The notes under the pieces: generated by a model
Databases searched by the model: none
The model's input: the letters and a program-made list of their open reading frames with translations, nothing else
Told to the model about the DNA's origin: nothing
Source of the DNA: Thalassia testudinum
Taxonomy: Eukaryota > Streptophyta > Magnoliopsida > Alismatales > Hydrocharitaceae
Direction of reading: 5' to 3'
Assembly (NCBI GenBank): GCA_037157565.1
Contig: JAZHRO010000002.1
Location: forward strand, 31,206,501-31,270,500
Length of the DNA: 64,000 bases
In this document: in pieces, positions 43,747 to 56,020 of the stretch
Numbering within the stretch: position 1 is the first letter of the stretch
Layout of the letters: every line of letters begins with the position of its first letter
Position numbers and translations under genes: made by a program

Positions 43747-45264
43747 TATCTTTTGCTAGTTCCTAGAAAAAACTACATGCTATTTATAAAAGAATCAGGT
43801 TGGATTATTTGGGCATGAGTTATTTTCAATCATTAAGAAAATGTCTACTTAGGATCTGAACTTTCAAAGGCACAATAGTGCCCGGGTATCTGCCAAAATA
43901 CAGACCATCTCAAGCCCTCGCATTATTCAAAGAAAGAAATTTCTTTATCTCTTTTTCTTCTTTTCTAATTTTTTTGAATTTTCAAGTTTTAGGGTTTAGG
44001 AGTGGCTTTCTACGGCCATTCAACTCACCTATGATTTGATGAGAACCCTAAGCATCTTATTGTAAATGTGATAGACTCGTTGACCGGTAGTAAAAACGGA
44101 CTTTGGATTTCTACGCCTCTAGGTGACCTTAAAAAGAGAATTTTGCCTAAAGGTGTATCTTTACAACCGGTAGCTTTTTCCCTACTTTTATTTTTACGGG
44201 GTCAACACAAGGGTGAATCTAGTGTATATCTCCCTGGTTTATTCTACTTCTCCTCTTCTTCCTAAGCATTTTGGGAATTTTCACTGCATTTATTGAGATG
44301 GGTTCTAGACAACCGGTCGATGAGTTGTTACCATCGACAACTTGCCAGCCATACTCATGCTGCAAAGTGTGGTTTTTTTCTTTTCTCTTTTTTTAAGTAG
44401 GTGGCTTCCCTGGTCTAAGATTTACCTAAAGATAGTAAAAAGAGAAAGGTCCAGTGACTGGGCTCTGGACAACCTACCTATGGGCTGTTACCCACGATAA
44501 CTTGCCAGCCATATCACCCTAGAAGGTTCATTACTACCCAATTTCCGTTAAAATCGCCAAACAATGAGTCAGTGCAAAGAAAGTGTGTAGATGCTAAAAA
44601 CTCAAAGTTTCCTCAAATCAGAGGGCGAGTTGATAAGTCGTGTACTTATCACCCAAACTTATTTACTCCAATTACGATAGAATTAAGATGGCGAGGACTC
44701 GAAAAATAAATCCACATTTAAGTGGATACACAGGCTGATTAAGTCCAAAGACCTGGAGGGTCTTTGTGTTCAGATCATAATGTAGTATTTCCTAATATTG
44801 AAAATTTTCTTAAACCCAAGTTCTCTTTCCTAATTCCATAATTTTTTTAATAAAAGAAAATAAAACAAATCTACGGAGTTGACGAATAAATTTAGAGATG
44901 AATATCCACCCCCATGCCTATCCAATGCAATGTCCTCATTGTATTAAAAAGACATAAAATAAAGTGGAAAAGCGTAGAAAGCACCTGAATTGCGCGAATG
45001 TCGAGTCCACTTCGAGATAAAAAGAAAAAAAAATTGTATACGTGCTGAATTTAGTGCCTTCAGCTAAGCACACTATACAAAGAAGAGAAATAAAGAATTC
45101 ACAGGTGCAGGTCAGAATCAGAATAAAGAGAAGAAACCTTTGCTTGCCAGCAAAGGTCCACAGATGTGGACTAGATTGTGGTGCAGACCCTTACCTCATA
45201 ATCGAGAATATCTCAGGTTCTGGATAAAAATTATCGAAAACCTAAAATCAGTATAAAAGCAGGG
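43747..45264 (-). other. A3 3' non-coding region
   Basis: Same order as A: stem-loop units (44301-44360 and 44457-44517), central purine tract and hairpin (44908-44945), post-coding box near 45055. No coding sequence is credible. Confidence 0.65.
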
Positions 45265-45983
45265 TCGGGTCTGCGATTTATGAGGATGCAACCCAAGACC
45301 AAAAAGTCAGGATACAGAGATATCAAAAGGATAATCAATGAATGTGTGCTTGGGTTGAACATCCTCAGAATAAATGTCATAAGGGTTTTGGTTTGATGGT
45401 TTCAGATGAAATGGAACCCTTAGACGCAGTCTTCTACTTCCTCCAGAGTTAACTTCCCAAATAAGAACTTCCCAACTCCTATGCTCCACAATCAAAATGT
45501 TAAATTCCGGGACCTCTTGCATATTAATCACCCCATCTAAAATTTCCAAATCTAAAAGATGTGGCTGAATCAGAATTGACTTGGGTCTAGTTATCTCAAA
45601 AATAAAATCATCGATAAGCTCAATGGGGTGTAATTGACAATCAGGGCATTTGATTGAATCCTCCAGAAAATGCAAGTTTGGATCCGTAAGGTGAGCCTTG
45701 ATAAGCTCAGTTTCCTCAGTTATTGGGCTATCAAATGATCTATCAGATTCCTCAGGCCCAATCATCTCACAGAAATCGTGTTCTGTAAACTCGCGTGAGA
45801 CTTCGCAACTTGAATCTTCACCATCAGAATCAAAGAAATCAAGATCCGTATTAATGTATGTCCCAAAATCATCTGTCACTTTCCGATCCATTGAGACATA
45901 CGTTTCCTCGTACCCTGGCTCAGGGATCTCAGGTGAAGAAATCAGATCAACCTTAATTGGTTACTCTAATTCAATCTGGTCAG
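45265..45983 (-). pseudogene. Orphan ORF of the A family, copy A3, C-terminal part
   Basis: The frame 45307-45891 (minus) carries the acidic half (FFDSDGEDSS, MIGPEESDRSF, PHLLDLEILDG, WEVNSGGSRRL). E cuts the gene upstream in the segment EADQIEL. There is a two-codon insertion in the acidic tract relative to the other copies (FFDSDGED versus FFDGED). Function unknown. Confidence 0.6.
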
Positions 45984-46424
45984 CCTCGTGATAACAATGC
46001 ATATGGGGGTGATAATTCTGTTAAATAGGGCCCATCTTAAGAATAAAAGACACAACATAAGTAGAATGGGAACATTGCATGCATCATATGCCAAGATTGC
46101 TTATAAAATAATATTAATGGCCATTTGTATAAGCACTTGTCAAAGCAGGCCTTAGATGAGCAATCGGACTGCACGAATGGATTCAGAATGACGAACGGAG
46201 TCCAACAGACTCAAAATCGGCCAAATCTGACATCCGGAGCTCCCACAATGGGTCTAAGAAGTTCTGATCGTTGATCTGATGATTAACGGCCCTCGTTGCA
46301 CCACGTGGCACCGACTTACCACGCACCGCTTCCACCTTCAGCCGGAGATCAAATCTCAACCGTCGATCTTTGATCGGATAGCCAAGAACCGCGTGCACGC
46401 CCGGGGTCACCGCGAAAAAGCAGC

Positions 46425-46490
46425 GGGCATGGCGCAACGGTTAACGCGCACACCCGCACCCACGTGACGTGGGTTCGAGCCGCGTGGTGC
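46425..46490 (+). other. tRNA-like segment in U3 of E 5' LTR
   Basis: TGGCGCAACGGTTAACGCG (A box and D-arm) is followed after about 25 nt by GTGGGTTCGAGCCGCG (B box GGTTCGAGCC with a short T-stem). The middle is not a convincing anticodon arm. Confidence 0.6.
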
Positions 46491-46841
46491 GAGAATTTGA
46501 AGGTAGCGAGGAGCGCGGATGAAATTCAGCCGTAGATCCACAGTTCGACGGTGGCGATAGCGCCACGCGGCGCGCCCTTAGGCGGAGATCAGCCGCGCGC
46601 GCTCACGCCAGACGACGATGCCCGCGTGCACGTGCGCTCAAGGTGCGATCCAAGCGCACCTTGGCGAGGATCTCAGCAGTCCGATCTTCGATCGGATGGC
46701 TCTCATGCCGCACCCATGGATCGAGAGCGAAGAAGAACGGCGTGGGCGTGCGACCGACAGGCTGGGGGCTTCACTGACGCTTTTGGAAGGGTTTTAGCGA
46801 TGTCGCTAAAACCCCTTCTTCTTTTAGAAAGCCCTTCTCCC

Positions 46842-46848
46842 TATTTAA
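46842..46848 (+). promoter_or_regulatory. TATA-like box of E 5' LTR
   Basis: TATTTAA in CTCCCTATTTAAGCCCCC, about 29 nt after the palindrome. The 3' LTR keeps it at about 56392. Confidence 0.55.
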
Positions 46849-47379
46849 GCCCCCTCCAACCACTCATTCAAGGTATTCACTTCCCTTACAACTACTCTAC
46901 CCCTCTCTTAGCTAGCTTTAGGCCCTCTTGTAATCGTCGGAGACGACGAGCCGCAGACGGAGCCTTCTCCACCACCGTGGCTGCCTCGCCGCTCTCCCTC
47001 TCTCCTTCTCTTCCTCTCTTTTAAGCTTTCCTTTACTTATGTTTAAGCATGTATCTAATGTTGTAATCTGTGAACTAAAGCTGCATGATTAATGAAGTTA
47101 TTTTCCATTCAGTTGTTTACTTTATTTCCTGTTCAAGTTGCATGTTAAAGAAAGAAATGACTCTAACCCTAATCTCTCTCTCTCGCTTTCCAATCGCACC
47201 TTTTCGCAAGCAAAACTCCGCAATTTCCGTGACAACAAGTGATAAGAAAAATCCAGTTTTCACACCTCCCTGAGACCGACACTCGGACTCACATCCATTT
47301 CTTTACTTTAAAATTGGCATTGCAAGTGCGAACTATAACGACACTTCTAAACACACACGCACGAGTACATGTTAGTTTT

Positions 47380-47397
47380 TGGCGCCGTTGCCGGGGA
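47380..47397 (+). other. tRNA-Asp primer-binding site of E
   Basis: TGGCGCCGTTGCCGGGGA, identical to A2's, five bases after the LTR. Confidence 0.92.
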
Positions 47398-48578
47398 GGC
47401 AACGGATTTGTTTTGTCACTTCCATTCCACATCCATTCTCACATCGTCTAATGCCCTATTTCCTTTTTACTTGATGGTTGCAGGAATTTGGCGCTTGGAC
47501 GGCGAAGCGACGCATCCCATGACGGTAACAAGGGAGTAGGTGCAACAAGGACTCGGTAGTGAGTAATTCTTCACTCATGACTGTTTGCTTGCGTGAAAAA
47601 CTAAAAAAATTGTAAAAATTGAAAAAAATTAGAGTGGTATATGATTACTTGACCCACATCCTTAACACATCACCCCACAAAAAAATGTACACTCTAACAT
47701 TCTGAATAAATTTTTGGAGTGTTCTTTTCCCTTTTTGAGTGGTGTTTGTGAAGCCACCATGGATTGACTTGGGCCGCACCACTCAACCCTAAAAATGACT
47801 CATCTAATAGAAGTTGCATGATCATTAGGATGAGTACATTAGGGTTTTAGAGCCTCTACACAATAAAAGGAAATCTACTTTCACCAAGTTGTGTGCAAAA
47901 CTTGACGTGCCCACTGAAACTTGTCCGAAAACACTAAGACACGTCAACCCTAAAAGACACTAAAGTAAGGATGAAACACTAAAAGACACCACATCTTAAA
48001 AATCCTTGCTTGAAAACCATGTTTTGATAGAGGCACACATAATGAAAGTGGAAAATTAAGAGGCACCACCCTAATCAATGCCTCATCACATAACCCTAGA
48101 ACAAGCACTATCCTAGCCCTTTTAAAACTGAGTAGACGTGCCCTAGGCAGGGCTGAGTTAAGTCTCAAAAGGTGAGGTTTTGTTTGCTGGGCACTTGGCT
48201 TTCATTCCCTTGGTAGAATCTGGTGACTAGGCTGCGGGGCAGTGTCAAACGACAGCGGTTGTGGAGTCTACGGAACCGAAGGCGCAAGCCAAAGGAAGAA
48301 CCTTCCCTGCAATCCCCTCGTAATCAACCTGGCCAGATTAGCCTTGGGAAGGGGAGTCTAGTGCTTACGGACTTAATCACCCTTTTTGAGATTTCTAGGT
48401 CTCCTAAGGAATACGCCATAAGGACTAGGCTTGTGTGCTTGATTGAACACATTTCTCGCATCTGTCGCTCTCCGCATCCCCTCCTGTTCTTCTCTAGTGT
48501 ATGCACGGGAGACGCTCACTGCATCCCAAGTTGTTTGTTTTGGGATAGGAATTTAGGCGACGTGATTCTATTAGAAAC
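47398..48578 (+). other. E 5' leader
   Basis: Non-coding leader. A diverged form of the conserved box lies at 48220-48330 (GTCAAACGACAGCGG, GAAGGCGCAAGCC, GGAAGAACCTTCC). The region 47640-48150 matches the same leader part of the other elements. Confidence 0.6.
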
Positions 48579-50302
48579 ATGGCTGAACCTAGGGTAGCTG
48601 AAGCTGAGGATCAACCCCCACCAGACACAATGGCCATCATCCAAGCCGAAATTAATGCAAACCACCGGCTTCAGCAACAACAAATCCACACCATCATGCA
48701 AGCCATACACCGGTTATAGAACCCACAAGAACAACCACCACCACCTTTCCTAGGCCCACAAGGGCAACCACCACTTGATGTACCACCATTTCAGGATCAA
48801 CCGAGGCCCCTCCGTGATTTCTATAATCCGTCCACTATTAGAGTCGAGCCACACCTTAGGATCCCCGAAGGAGGAGATGATTTTGAGCTGAAATCGAATG
48901 TCTTAAGTCTGATCTAGTGCCACTTCCATGGAAGCTCAAATGAGGACCCCTTCCAGCATCTAGAGGATCTTGACCGCATAGCACGAACTGTGAAACCTAG
49001 GAACATTAGCCTTGACATTGTTCTAATTAAGATGTTTCCCTTATAGTTAAGAGACAAGGCTTCTCACTGGCTTAGAACCCTAGGTAGACCCATCACCACC
49101 TGGGAAGAATTGAGGCATGCATTTCTAAAGAAATTCTTCCCCATAGGAAATACCAATGCCCTCAGAAGAGCTATTACTACCTTTACACTCCAGGGTGGGG
49201 AACAGTTCCATGAGGCATGGGAAAGATTCAATGCACTCTTGAGGAAATGCCCACACCACGAAGTACCAAGGTGGCAATTGACCCAGATTTTCTACCACGG
49301 TCTGGATAGCAACCTACGGAACTTTATCGATGCCTCATGCGGGGGGAACTTCCTGAACAAGGATGAGGAGAGCGTGTTTGAGCTCTTTGAGTCTATGAGC
49401 GAGAATTCGCTCAACAATGCCTCCATGATCCAGTTTAACAGGTCCAGTCAACCCTGTGGTGGGATTTATGAGGTACAAGCAAATTCTGGAATGGTTGACG
49501 TGGACATCATTGCCAAGAAACTAGATCGAGTGGACTTGGTGGACAAAAAGATTGATGAGCTACTGAACCAGACCAGGAACCCGTTACAGACCTTCTCCCT
49601 AGCAAAGGGAGCACATAATGTTAACCTGGTCTAGCCCTTAACCCAACTGAACCTGGAACAACCCCTGACCACGTTCCAGGGAGGGACCTTTGCTCCCTCA
49701 ACCCTTGATTACTCTCTTCCTTCTCCATCGACATCGGCTATCCTTGAAGATGTGCAAGCTATCCAAGGTTATGCTAAACCTGACCCTTTCTCCAACACTT
49801 ACAACATTGGTTGGCGTAACCACCCCAACTTTGGTTGGACAAACCAGAAACCACCACAATTCCAAAACCAGCCCAGGCCCAACCAACAACCACACTTGCC
49901 CCCTATCAGCAAGGACCACCAGTTAGACCCCCATATAATCAAAATAGGGCGGCCCCTCCCCCACAAAACCAAATGGACACCCTAATAAAGATGATGGCTG
50001 ACATGAACCAAAAACATCAGGAGGAAATGGCCTTGGTAAAGGGACAGTTAAGCCAACTCTTGGACTGTAAACAACAAGGATCTCTACCTTCCCAACCACA
50101 ACCGAACCCGCGAAACATAATTAACAGAGGCCCCAATTCGCAAGGGTTCCAAGGCAATCCCGGGCAGGCTCACATGGTCCAGCTTGCCCCGCAAACACCC
50201 CCTGGGTTTGGTGCTTCTTCGTCCTCGTCTTCTCAAGGATCAACCCATGGCCCCAATGCCTCTGCGAATGTAGTGACCTTGAGAAGCGGCACCAAAACCT
50301 AG
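48579..50302 (+). pseudogene. gag: E gag
   Basis: Gag forms the virus-like particle. The start is the ATG at 48579 (MAEPRVAEAEDQ), in frame with the main open part. The core retrotransposon gag domain is clear at 49110-49400 (LRHAFLKKFFPIGNTNALR, FTLQGGEQFHEAWERFN, CPHHEVPRWQL, YHGLDSNLR). Stops occur at 48717, near 48916, near 49044 and at 49632. Near 49850 the frame shifts into the protease/pol frame. The C-terminus is Gln/Pro-rich (49835-50280) and ends in the NVVTLRSG motif that precedes the protease in Athila-type elements. No CCHC knuckle is visible. Confidence 0.88.
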
Positions 50303-51016
50303 GATCCCAAATGACCGACTCTTCCCGAGACTTCACCCACTGAAATAACCGACTCAGGAGAGGCACCAGAAAAACCCGAGGACCCAGAAATAGACCCGAT
50401 CCACATCCTGACACCCTACCCTGAGGCCTTGGAAACAATCAAGAAAAAGAAGAATGTTGTGGAAATTGAGGAGCTTTTAGAGATCTTTAAGCAAGTACAA
50501 ATTAATATTCCGCTCCTCGAAGCCGTTAAGCACATCCCGGCTTTCGCCAAGATTTTAAAGGATGCCTGTACACCCAAGCGTAAGCCAAGACCTCAAGCAC
50601 CTAGTAAGGTTGTGCTCTCCGAACAAGCAAGTTCCGTAATATCAAGCAACCTTACGCTCAAGCAAACTGACCCAGGAGCACCCCTGATTTCCTACAATAT
50701 CAGGGACATGACATTTGATAGAGTGCTCCTAGACTTAGGTGCTTCTATCAATCTGATTCCAACAACCCTGTACCACCAATTTGGTTTCGGAGAGTTGACA
50801 CCCACACCTGTCACCATCCCGCTGGCTGATAGATCAGTGAAAACCCCGAAGGGGGTTGTCGAGGACGTAATCGTACGGGTCAAGGACTTCTATTTCTCGG
50901 TTGACTTCTTGGTGCTCGACATGGAAGTTCGTGAAAAATTATAGAATGCACCCATAATCTTAGGCTGACCTTTCTTAGCTACGGCTAAGGCAAACATTGA
51001 TTGTGACACGGGATGC
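50303..51016 (+). pseudogene. pr: E protease region
   Basis: Retropepsin-type aspartic protease that would cut the polyprotein. The catalytic motif is LLDLGASINLIP, with Asp at nt 50732-50734 and the S-I-N-L-I-P continuation typical of plant Ty3/Gypsy. The upstream segment KVVLSEQASSV and PGAPLISYNI matches F's protease region. In-frame stops are TAG at 50942-50944 and TGA at 50966-50968. The latter replaces CGA by comparison with F and looks like C-to-T decay. The frame continues unshifted into RT. Confidence 0.85.
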
Positions 51017-54000
51017 ATGGAAATCGCCTTCGGAAATAGGAAAATGCAATTGGATATCTTTCGGGCGACAAAGTCTTTTGATTGCGATTGCATTGAGGAA
51101 CATGATCCCATGGAAACTCTGGTCAAGGAATGCCTCACCCTTAGTTCTGTCTCAGACCACCAAACCTGTAATGACTGTTCTGACCCATCACCATCACTAC
51201 CCGTAGACCTCTGTAAGGCTGATTACCATCACACAACACCATTTGAGGAGATTGATGTTGATCAACTCCCGCCTTTTCCTTTTCCATCAACTGTGGTTCC
51301 ATCCGCACTCGAGCTCAAGCCACTACCCGAGAATCTCAAGTATGTCTTCCTGGGACCTGACCAGACCTTCCCTGTGATTATTAATTCTCATCTAACCAAG
51401 GATCAGGAGGTCAGGTTGACTGCGACCCTTTCAGAACATCGGGCCGCCATTGGTTGGACCATTTCTGACTTGAGAGGAATTAGCCCCACCTATTGCACCC
51501 ATAAGATTTACTTGGAAGACGGGGCACGACCCTCCCGCCAGATGCAGAGTCATTTAAACCCAAACATGCGGGAGGTCGTTAAGAAAGAAATTATCAAGTG
51601 TCTTGACGCTGACATCATCTATCCTATCTCCGATAGCCCCTGGGTGAGCCCCACTCAAGTGGTTCCAAAGAAAGCTGGGCTCACCGTTGTCACCAATGAT
51701 CATGGCGAATCCATCCCCACCCGCACCACCACAGCATGGCAGGTGTGTATTGATTATAGGAAGCTCAATGAAGCCACTAAAAAGGATCATTTCCCCTTGC
51801 CATTCATTGACCAAATCCTTGAAAGATTGGCAGGGCAGAAGTATTTTTGCTTCCTGGATGGATATTCAGGATATAACCAAGTCGCAATTGCTCCGGAGGA
51901 TCAAGAAAAGACCACATTCACTTGCCCGTATGGCACGTTTGCATTCCGTCGAATGTCGTTCGGGTTATGCAACGCACCTGCTACCTTCCAGCGTTGCATG
52001 GTAGCCATTTTTTCAGAAATGGTGGGTGAATACTTAGAGGTCTTTATGGATGATTTCTCTGTATTTGGGAATTCATTCGACCATTGTCTGAGCAACTTGG
52101 AGAAAATCCTGAAGTGATGTATCGAGGTTAATCTGGTGTTAAGTTGGGAAAAGAGCCATTTTATGGTTCAAGAAGGAATTATCCTTGGTCACATCGTATC
52201 ACATAGGGGCATCGAGGTAGATCGGGCTAAGGTTGATTTGATTTCCAAACTTCCTCCACCTAGTTCGGTCCGACAGATTCGTTCATTTCTAGGACACGTT
52301 GGCTTCTACCGAAGGTTCATTAAAGACTTTTCCAAGCTTTCCAAACCCTTAACCAACCTTCTGGCCAACGACGCCATATTCCACATGTCTTCTGATTGCA
52401 TCCAGGATTATCACACCCTCCGGGACTTAGTCTCCACAGCACTTCTACCTCTGTCCCTGGACTGGTCCCAGGACTTTGAGATTATGTGTGATGCATCAGA
52501 TTTTGCCATAGGCGCTGTCTTGGGACAAAGGCAAGACAAGAAGCCCGTGGTGATCTACTACGCGAGCAAAACGTTGGATGAGGCCCAACGAAATTATATG
52601 GTCACAGAGAAAGAGTTGCTCGCTGTAGTCTTTGGACTTGAAAAGTTTCGATCGTACTTGCTGGGATCCCACGTGACCATTTATACTGACCATTCAGCCA
52701 TCCGGCACTTGTTGGCCAAGAAGGATGCGAAGCCTAGGCTCATCAGATGGATCTTGCTCTTGCAGGAATTTGACCTGAAAATCTGCGACAAGGCCGGATC
52801 GAAGAATGTGGTGGCTGACCACTTGTCTAGACTTCATCCAGACCACATTGGACCCTCCCTACCTTTATCTGACGCCTTCCCCGATGAACACATTCTGGCT
52901 GTGCAAGACAAGAGACTGCCATGGTATGCTGACTATGTCAACTACCTAGTTGTAGGACAAACTCCGCACAGCTGGTCCAGACAGCAACGGGATAGGTTCT
53001 TGGCTGAGGCCAAGCACTATTTCTGGGATGATCCCATGCTGTTTCGCCTCTATGCCGACCATATCATAAGGAGGTGTATCCCCAAGAATGAAGTTCAGAG
53101 TGTACTTTCCTTCTGTCATGACCAGGCTTGTGGTGGCCACTTCTCTGGAAAGAAAACAGCTACAAAGGTTCTGCAGTCTGGATTTTACTGGTCGTCCCTA
53201 TTTAAGGATGCACACAACTTTGCCAAGACTTGCTCACGTTGCCAAACGCTGGGGACCATGACCAAGAAAGATATGATGCCCCTCCAGCCCATTTTGATTA
53301 TCGAAATCTTTGACGTTTGGGGTATCGATTTTATGGGCCCCTTTCCACCATCCAACGGCTTCGAGTACATCCTAGTCTCAGTAGACTATGTTTCTAAATG
53401 GATTGAAGTCGTCGCCACCCGCCGATGGGATCACAGGACTGTCATGGACTTTGTTAAGCAGAACATCTTTTCCCGATTTGGAATACCAAAGGCCATGATC
53501 AGTGATGGTGGAAGTCATTTTATCCACTCCCAATTCCATGCCCTACTTAGAAAATATGGGGTGAACCATCGCATTGCTACCCCGTATCATCCGCAAACAA
53601 ATGGGTAGACCGAGGTCTCAAATAGACAAATCAAGAATATTTTACAAAAGATTGTGAGACCTGACAGGAAAGACTGGTCCACACGACTAGATGATGCCCT
53701 ATGGGCATACAGGACCACTTTCAAGACCCTGATAGGCATGTCGCCTTATCGCCTGGTCTTTGGCAAAGCCTACCATCTTCCTATCGAATTGGAACACTGG
53801 GCTTACTGGCCTGTCAAGCAATATAACATGGATTCCCAGTTAGCCGGTGCGTAGAGGATGCTTCAATTATCTGAGCTCGAAGAAATTCGTTGGGACGCTT
53901 TTGAGAATAGTCGACTGTATAAGGAGAAAATGAAAGTCGTCCACGACCGACTTATCCATAGAAAGACCTTTGAGCCTAACCAGCAAGTCTAGTTGTTCAA

Positions 54001-54199
54001 CGCCCGCCTAAAACTCTTTCCGGGGAAACTTAGGTCCAAATGGATAGGACCATTTCAGGTGGTTAAGCCTTACTCTAATGGGGCAGTGGAAATCATTGAT
54101 CCTAACACTTGGCACACTTTTACAGTTAATGGTCAAAGATTGAAACACTTCCTAGCCCAGGTTCCCCCAAAGGAGAGTGTCACCCTCATTGAGGGATGA
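51017..54199 (+). pseudogene. pol: E pol: RT, RNase H and integrase
   Basis: One unshifted frame covers the whole region. RT has the polymerase motif FMDD at 52043-52054 and conserved HFPLPFIDQILE and RRMSFGLCNAPATFQ. RNase H shows [21 protein letters not shown] and VVADHLSRL. Integrase shows the HHCC finger (SFCHD, GGHF, CSRC), D in [10 protein letters not shown] in ISDGGSHF and E in TEVSNRQIK, then a C-terminal KLRSKWIGPF motif. Stops: TGA 52115 (CGA expected), TAG 53606 (CAG expected), TAG 53852, and TAG 53990 (TGG likely). Most are C-to-T or G-to-A changes, as expected from methylated cytosine decay. Without those stops the full domain set would be present. Confidence 0.93.
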
Positions 54200-55510
54200 C
54201 ACGAAGCAACGCCTAGCTGGAGGCGTTAAACTCAGCACTTCCTGGGAGGCAACCCAGAGGATTCAGATTGATCTGGTATTTCACGTCACTCAGGTAGTAT
54301 CTTTTTGAACCCCTGTTGCATCCATGTATTTGCCAATGAGGACATTGTCCAACTTAAGCATGGGGGGTGGTAAATTACACGATCCTGGGCTCATTTAATC
54401 AGTCTAAATAAAATAAAAAAAATTGAATTTAGGAAGAAACTTAGGCATTAGAAACTTGTCAATAGTGGGAAATAATACAAAAGTAACTTAAACACTTAGA
54501 CTTTTCAAGCCTTCAGGCTTAATCAGCCCTAGTGTCCGTTAAAATATGGATTTAGCTTCGAATCCTTGACACCTTAAGCTACTCTAATCCACCTACTAAA
54601 TAAGGTGATAAGTATACAACTTATCAACTCACCCTTTAACTCAGAAGAACTTTGAGTCTAAGCATCTGCACACATTCTTACACAGACTCACTCATCGGAG
54701 ATTTTGACAGAAATTGGGTAGCTAATGAACTCTCTAGGGTGGTATGGCTGGTAAGTTGTCGTGGGTAACAGCCCATTGGCAGGTTGTCCAAAGCCCAGCC
54801 ACGGGACCACTTCTTCTTTGCCTCTAGGTACATTTGAGATCAGGGAAGCCACCTACCAAAAAAAAAAAAAAAGAAGAAAAGAAAACAAAATAAATCACAC
54901 TTCACCGCACGAGTATGGCTGGCAAGTGATCATGGGTAACAGCCCATTGGTCGGTTGTCCAGAGCCCAGCTCAGTAATTGCATAAAAAAGAACCAAAACA
55001 CTTAAGGAAGAAGCAGGGAAGTAGTACAAGCCAGGGAGATATACACTGGAAAATCCTTGTGTTGACCCCAATTAAAATAATCGAACAAATACTCCTTCAG
55101 GAAAATATATTTCCTCTTCCGGTCACCTAGGGGCGTAGAAACCCGAAGTCTGTCTGAATTACCGTTGAGTGAGTCTATCACAATCTTCACACCAAGATGC
55201 TTAGCACTTAGGGTTTTGACCGAGTTTTGGGAGGGTTGGGTAGCTGTAAAAAGTTACCAACCCACTCTGAATTCCCAAAAAAAGATTCTAAAATATATAT
55301 ATATACATATATATATACACACACATTAAAGCAAGGATTCGGGCGATTTGTATTTTGGCAGACACCCGGGTGCTGCTTAGTCTTTGTAGATTAAGATCTT
55401 AGTATATTTCCTCCTATTGATAAGTGACGAAGTGTCTAAGCAATTACTTCTTAAATTCTGACAGAAAATAAAGGCTAGAATAAACCTTGCTAGGGACTAG
55501 CAAGGAGTAA
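54200..55510 (+). other. E 3' non-coding region
   Basis: In order: post-pol box (54214-54256, GGCGTTAAACTCAGCACTT and GGGAGGCAACCC), central purine tract with CAATGAGGACATTG hairpin (54333-54370), two stem-loop units (54740-54806 and 54910-54972), a TA/CA microsatellite (55293-55325), and a purine-rich approach to the LTR. No coding sequence. Confidence 0.75.
54740..54972 (+). repeat. Paired stem-loop units in E 3' region
   Basis: Units at 54740-54806 and 54910-54972 share TATGGCTGG, TGGGTAACAGCCCAT and GGTTGTCCA(A/G)AGCCCAGC. ATGGG/CCCAT closes a TAACAG loop and GCTGG pairs with CCAGC at the base. Homologous to the A-family units. Confidence 0.7.
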
Positions 55511-55521
55511 GAATGGGGGTA
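55511..55521 (+). other. Polypurine tract of E
   Basis: GAATGGGGGTA directly before the 3' LTR start TGATAACAC. Confidence 0.85.
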
Positions 55522-55954
55522 TGATAACACTGCATATGGGGGTGATAATTCTGTTAAATAGGGCCCATCTTAAGAATAAAAGACACAACATAAGTAGAAT
55601 GGGAGCATTGCATGCATCATATACCAAGATTGCTTATAAAATAATATTAATGGCCATTTGCATAAGCACTTGTCAAAGCAGGCCTCAGATGAGCAATCGG
55701 ACTACACGGATGGATTCAGAACGACGAACGGAGTCCAACGGACTCAAAATCGGCCAAATCCGACATCCGGAGCTCCCATAATGAGCCCAAGAAGTTCTGA
55801 CCGTTGATCTAATGATCAACGGCTCTCGTTGCACCACGTGGCACCCACTCACCGCGTGCCGCTTCCACCTTCAACCGGAGATCAAATCTCAACTGTCGAT
55901 CTTTGATCGGACAGCTGAGAACCGCGCGCACGCTTGCGGTCGCCATGATAAAGC

Positions 55955-56020
55955 AGCGGGTGTGGCGTAGTGGTTAACGCACACGCCCGCACCCATGCGA
56001 CGCGGGTTCGAGCCGTGCGG
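55955..56020 (+). other. tRNA-like segment in U3 of E 3' LTR
   Basis: TGGCGTAGTGGTTAACGC matches the A-box consensus TGGCNNAGTGG exactly, and GCGGGTTCGAGCCGTG supplies the B box. This is the strongest of these segments in the window. Confidence 0.62.

Larger units (their letters stand above)
45989..47374 (+). repeat. 5' LTR of E
   Basis: It runs from TGATAACAATGCATATGG to CATGTTA (sister ends ACGTCA). U3 contains a tRNA-like segment (46425-46490), palindrome CCGATCTTCGATCGG near 46682, palindrome TTTTAGCGA/TCGCTAAAA (46791-46813), and a TATA-like TATTTAA (46842-46848). U5 has a diverged CCTCCCTGAGACCGACAC box near 47268. Confidence 0.93.

Noticed and set aside
55293..55325. Origin or regulatory role for the TA/CA run
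   Set aside because: Simple microsatellite in E's 3' region; no conservation in other elements.
55955..56020. A functional tRNA gene
   Set aside because: A and B boxes are present but no acceptor stem or anticodon arm forms, and copies lie in LTRs. Reported as tRNA-like only.
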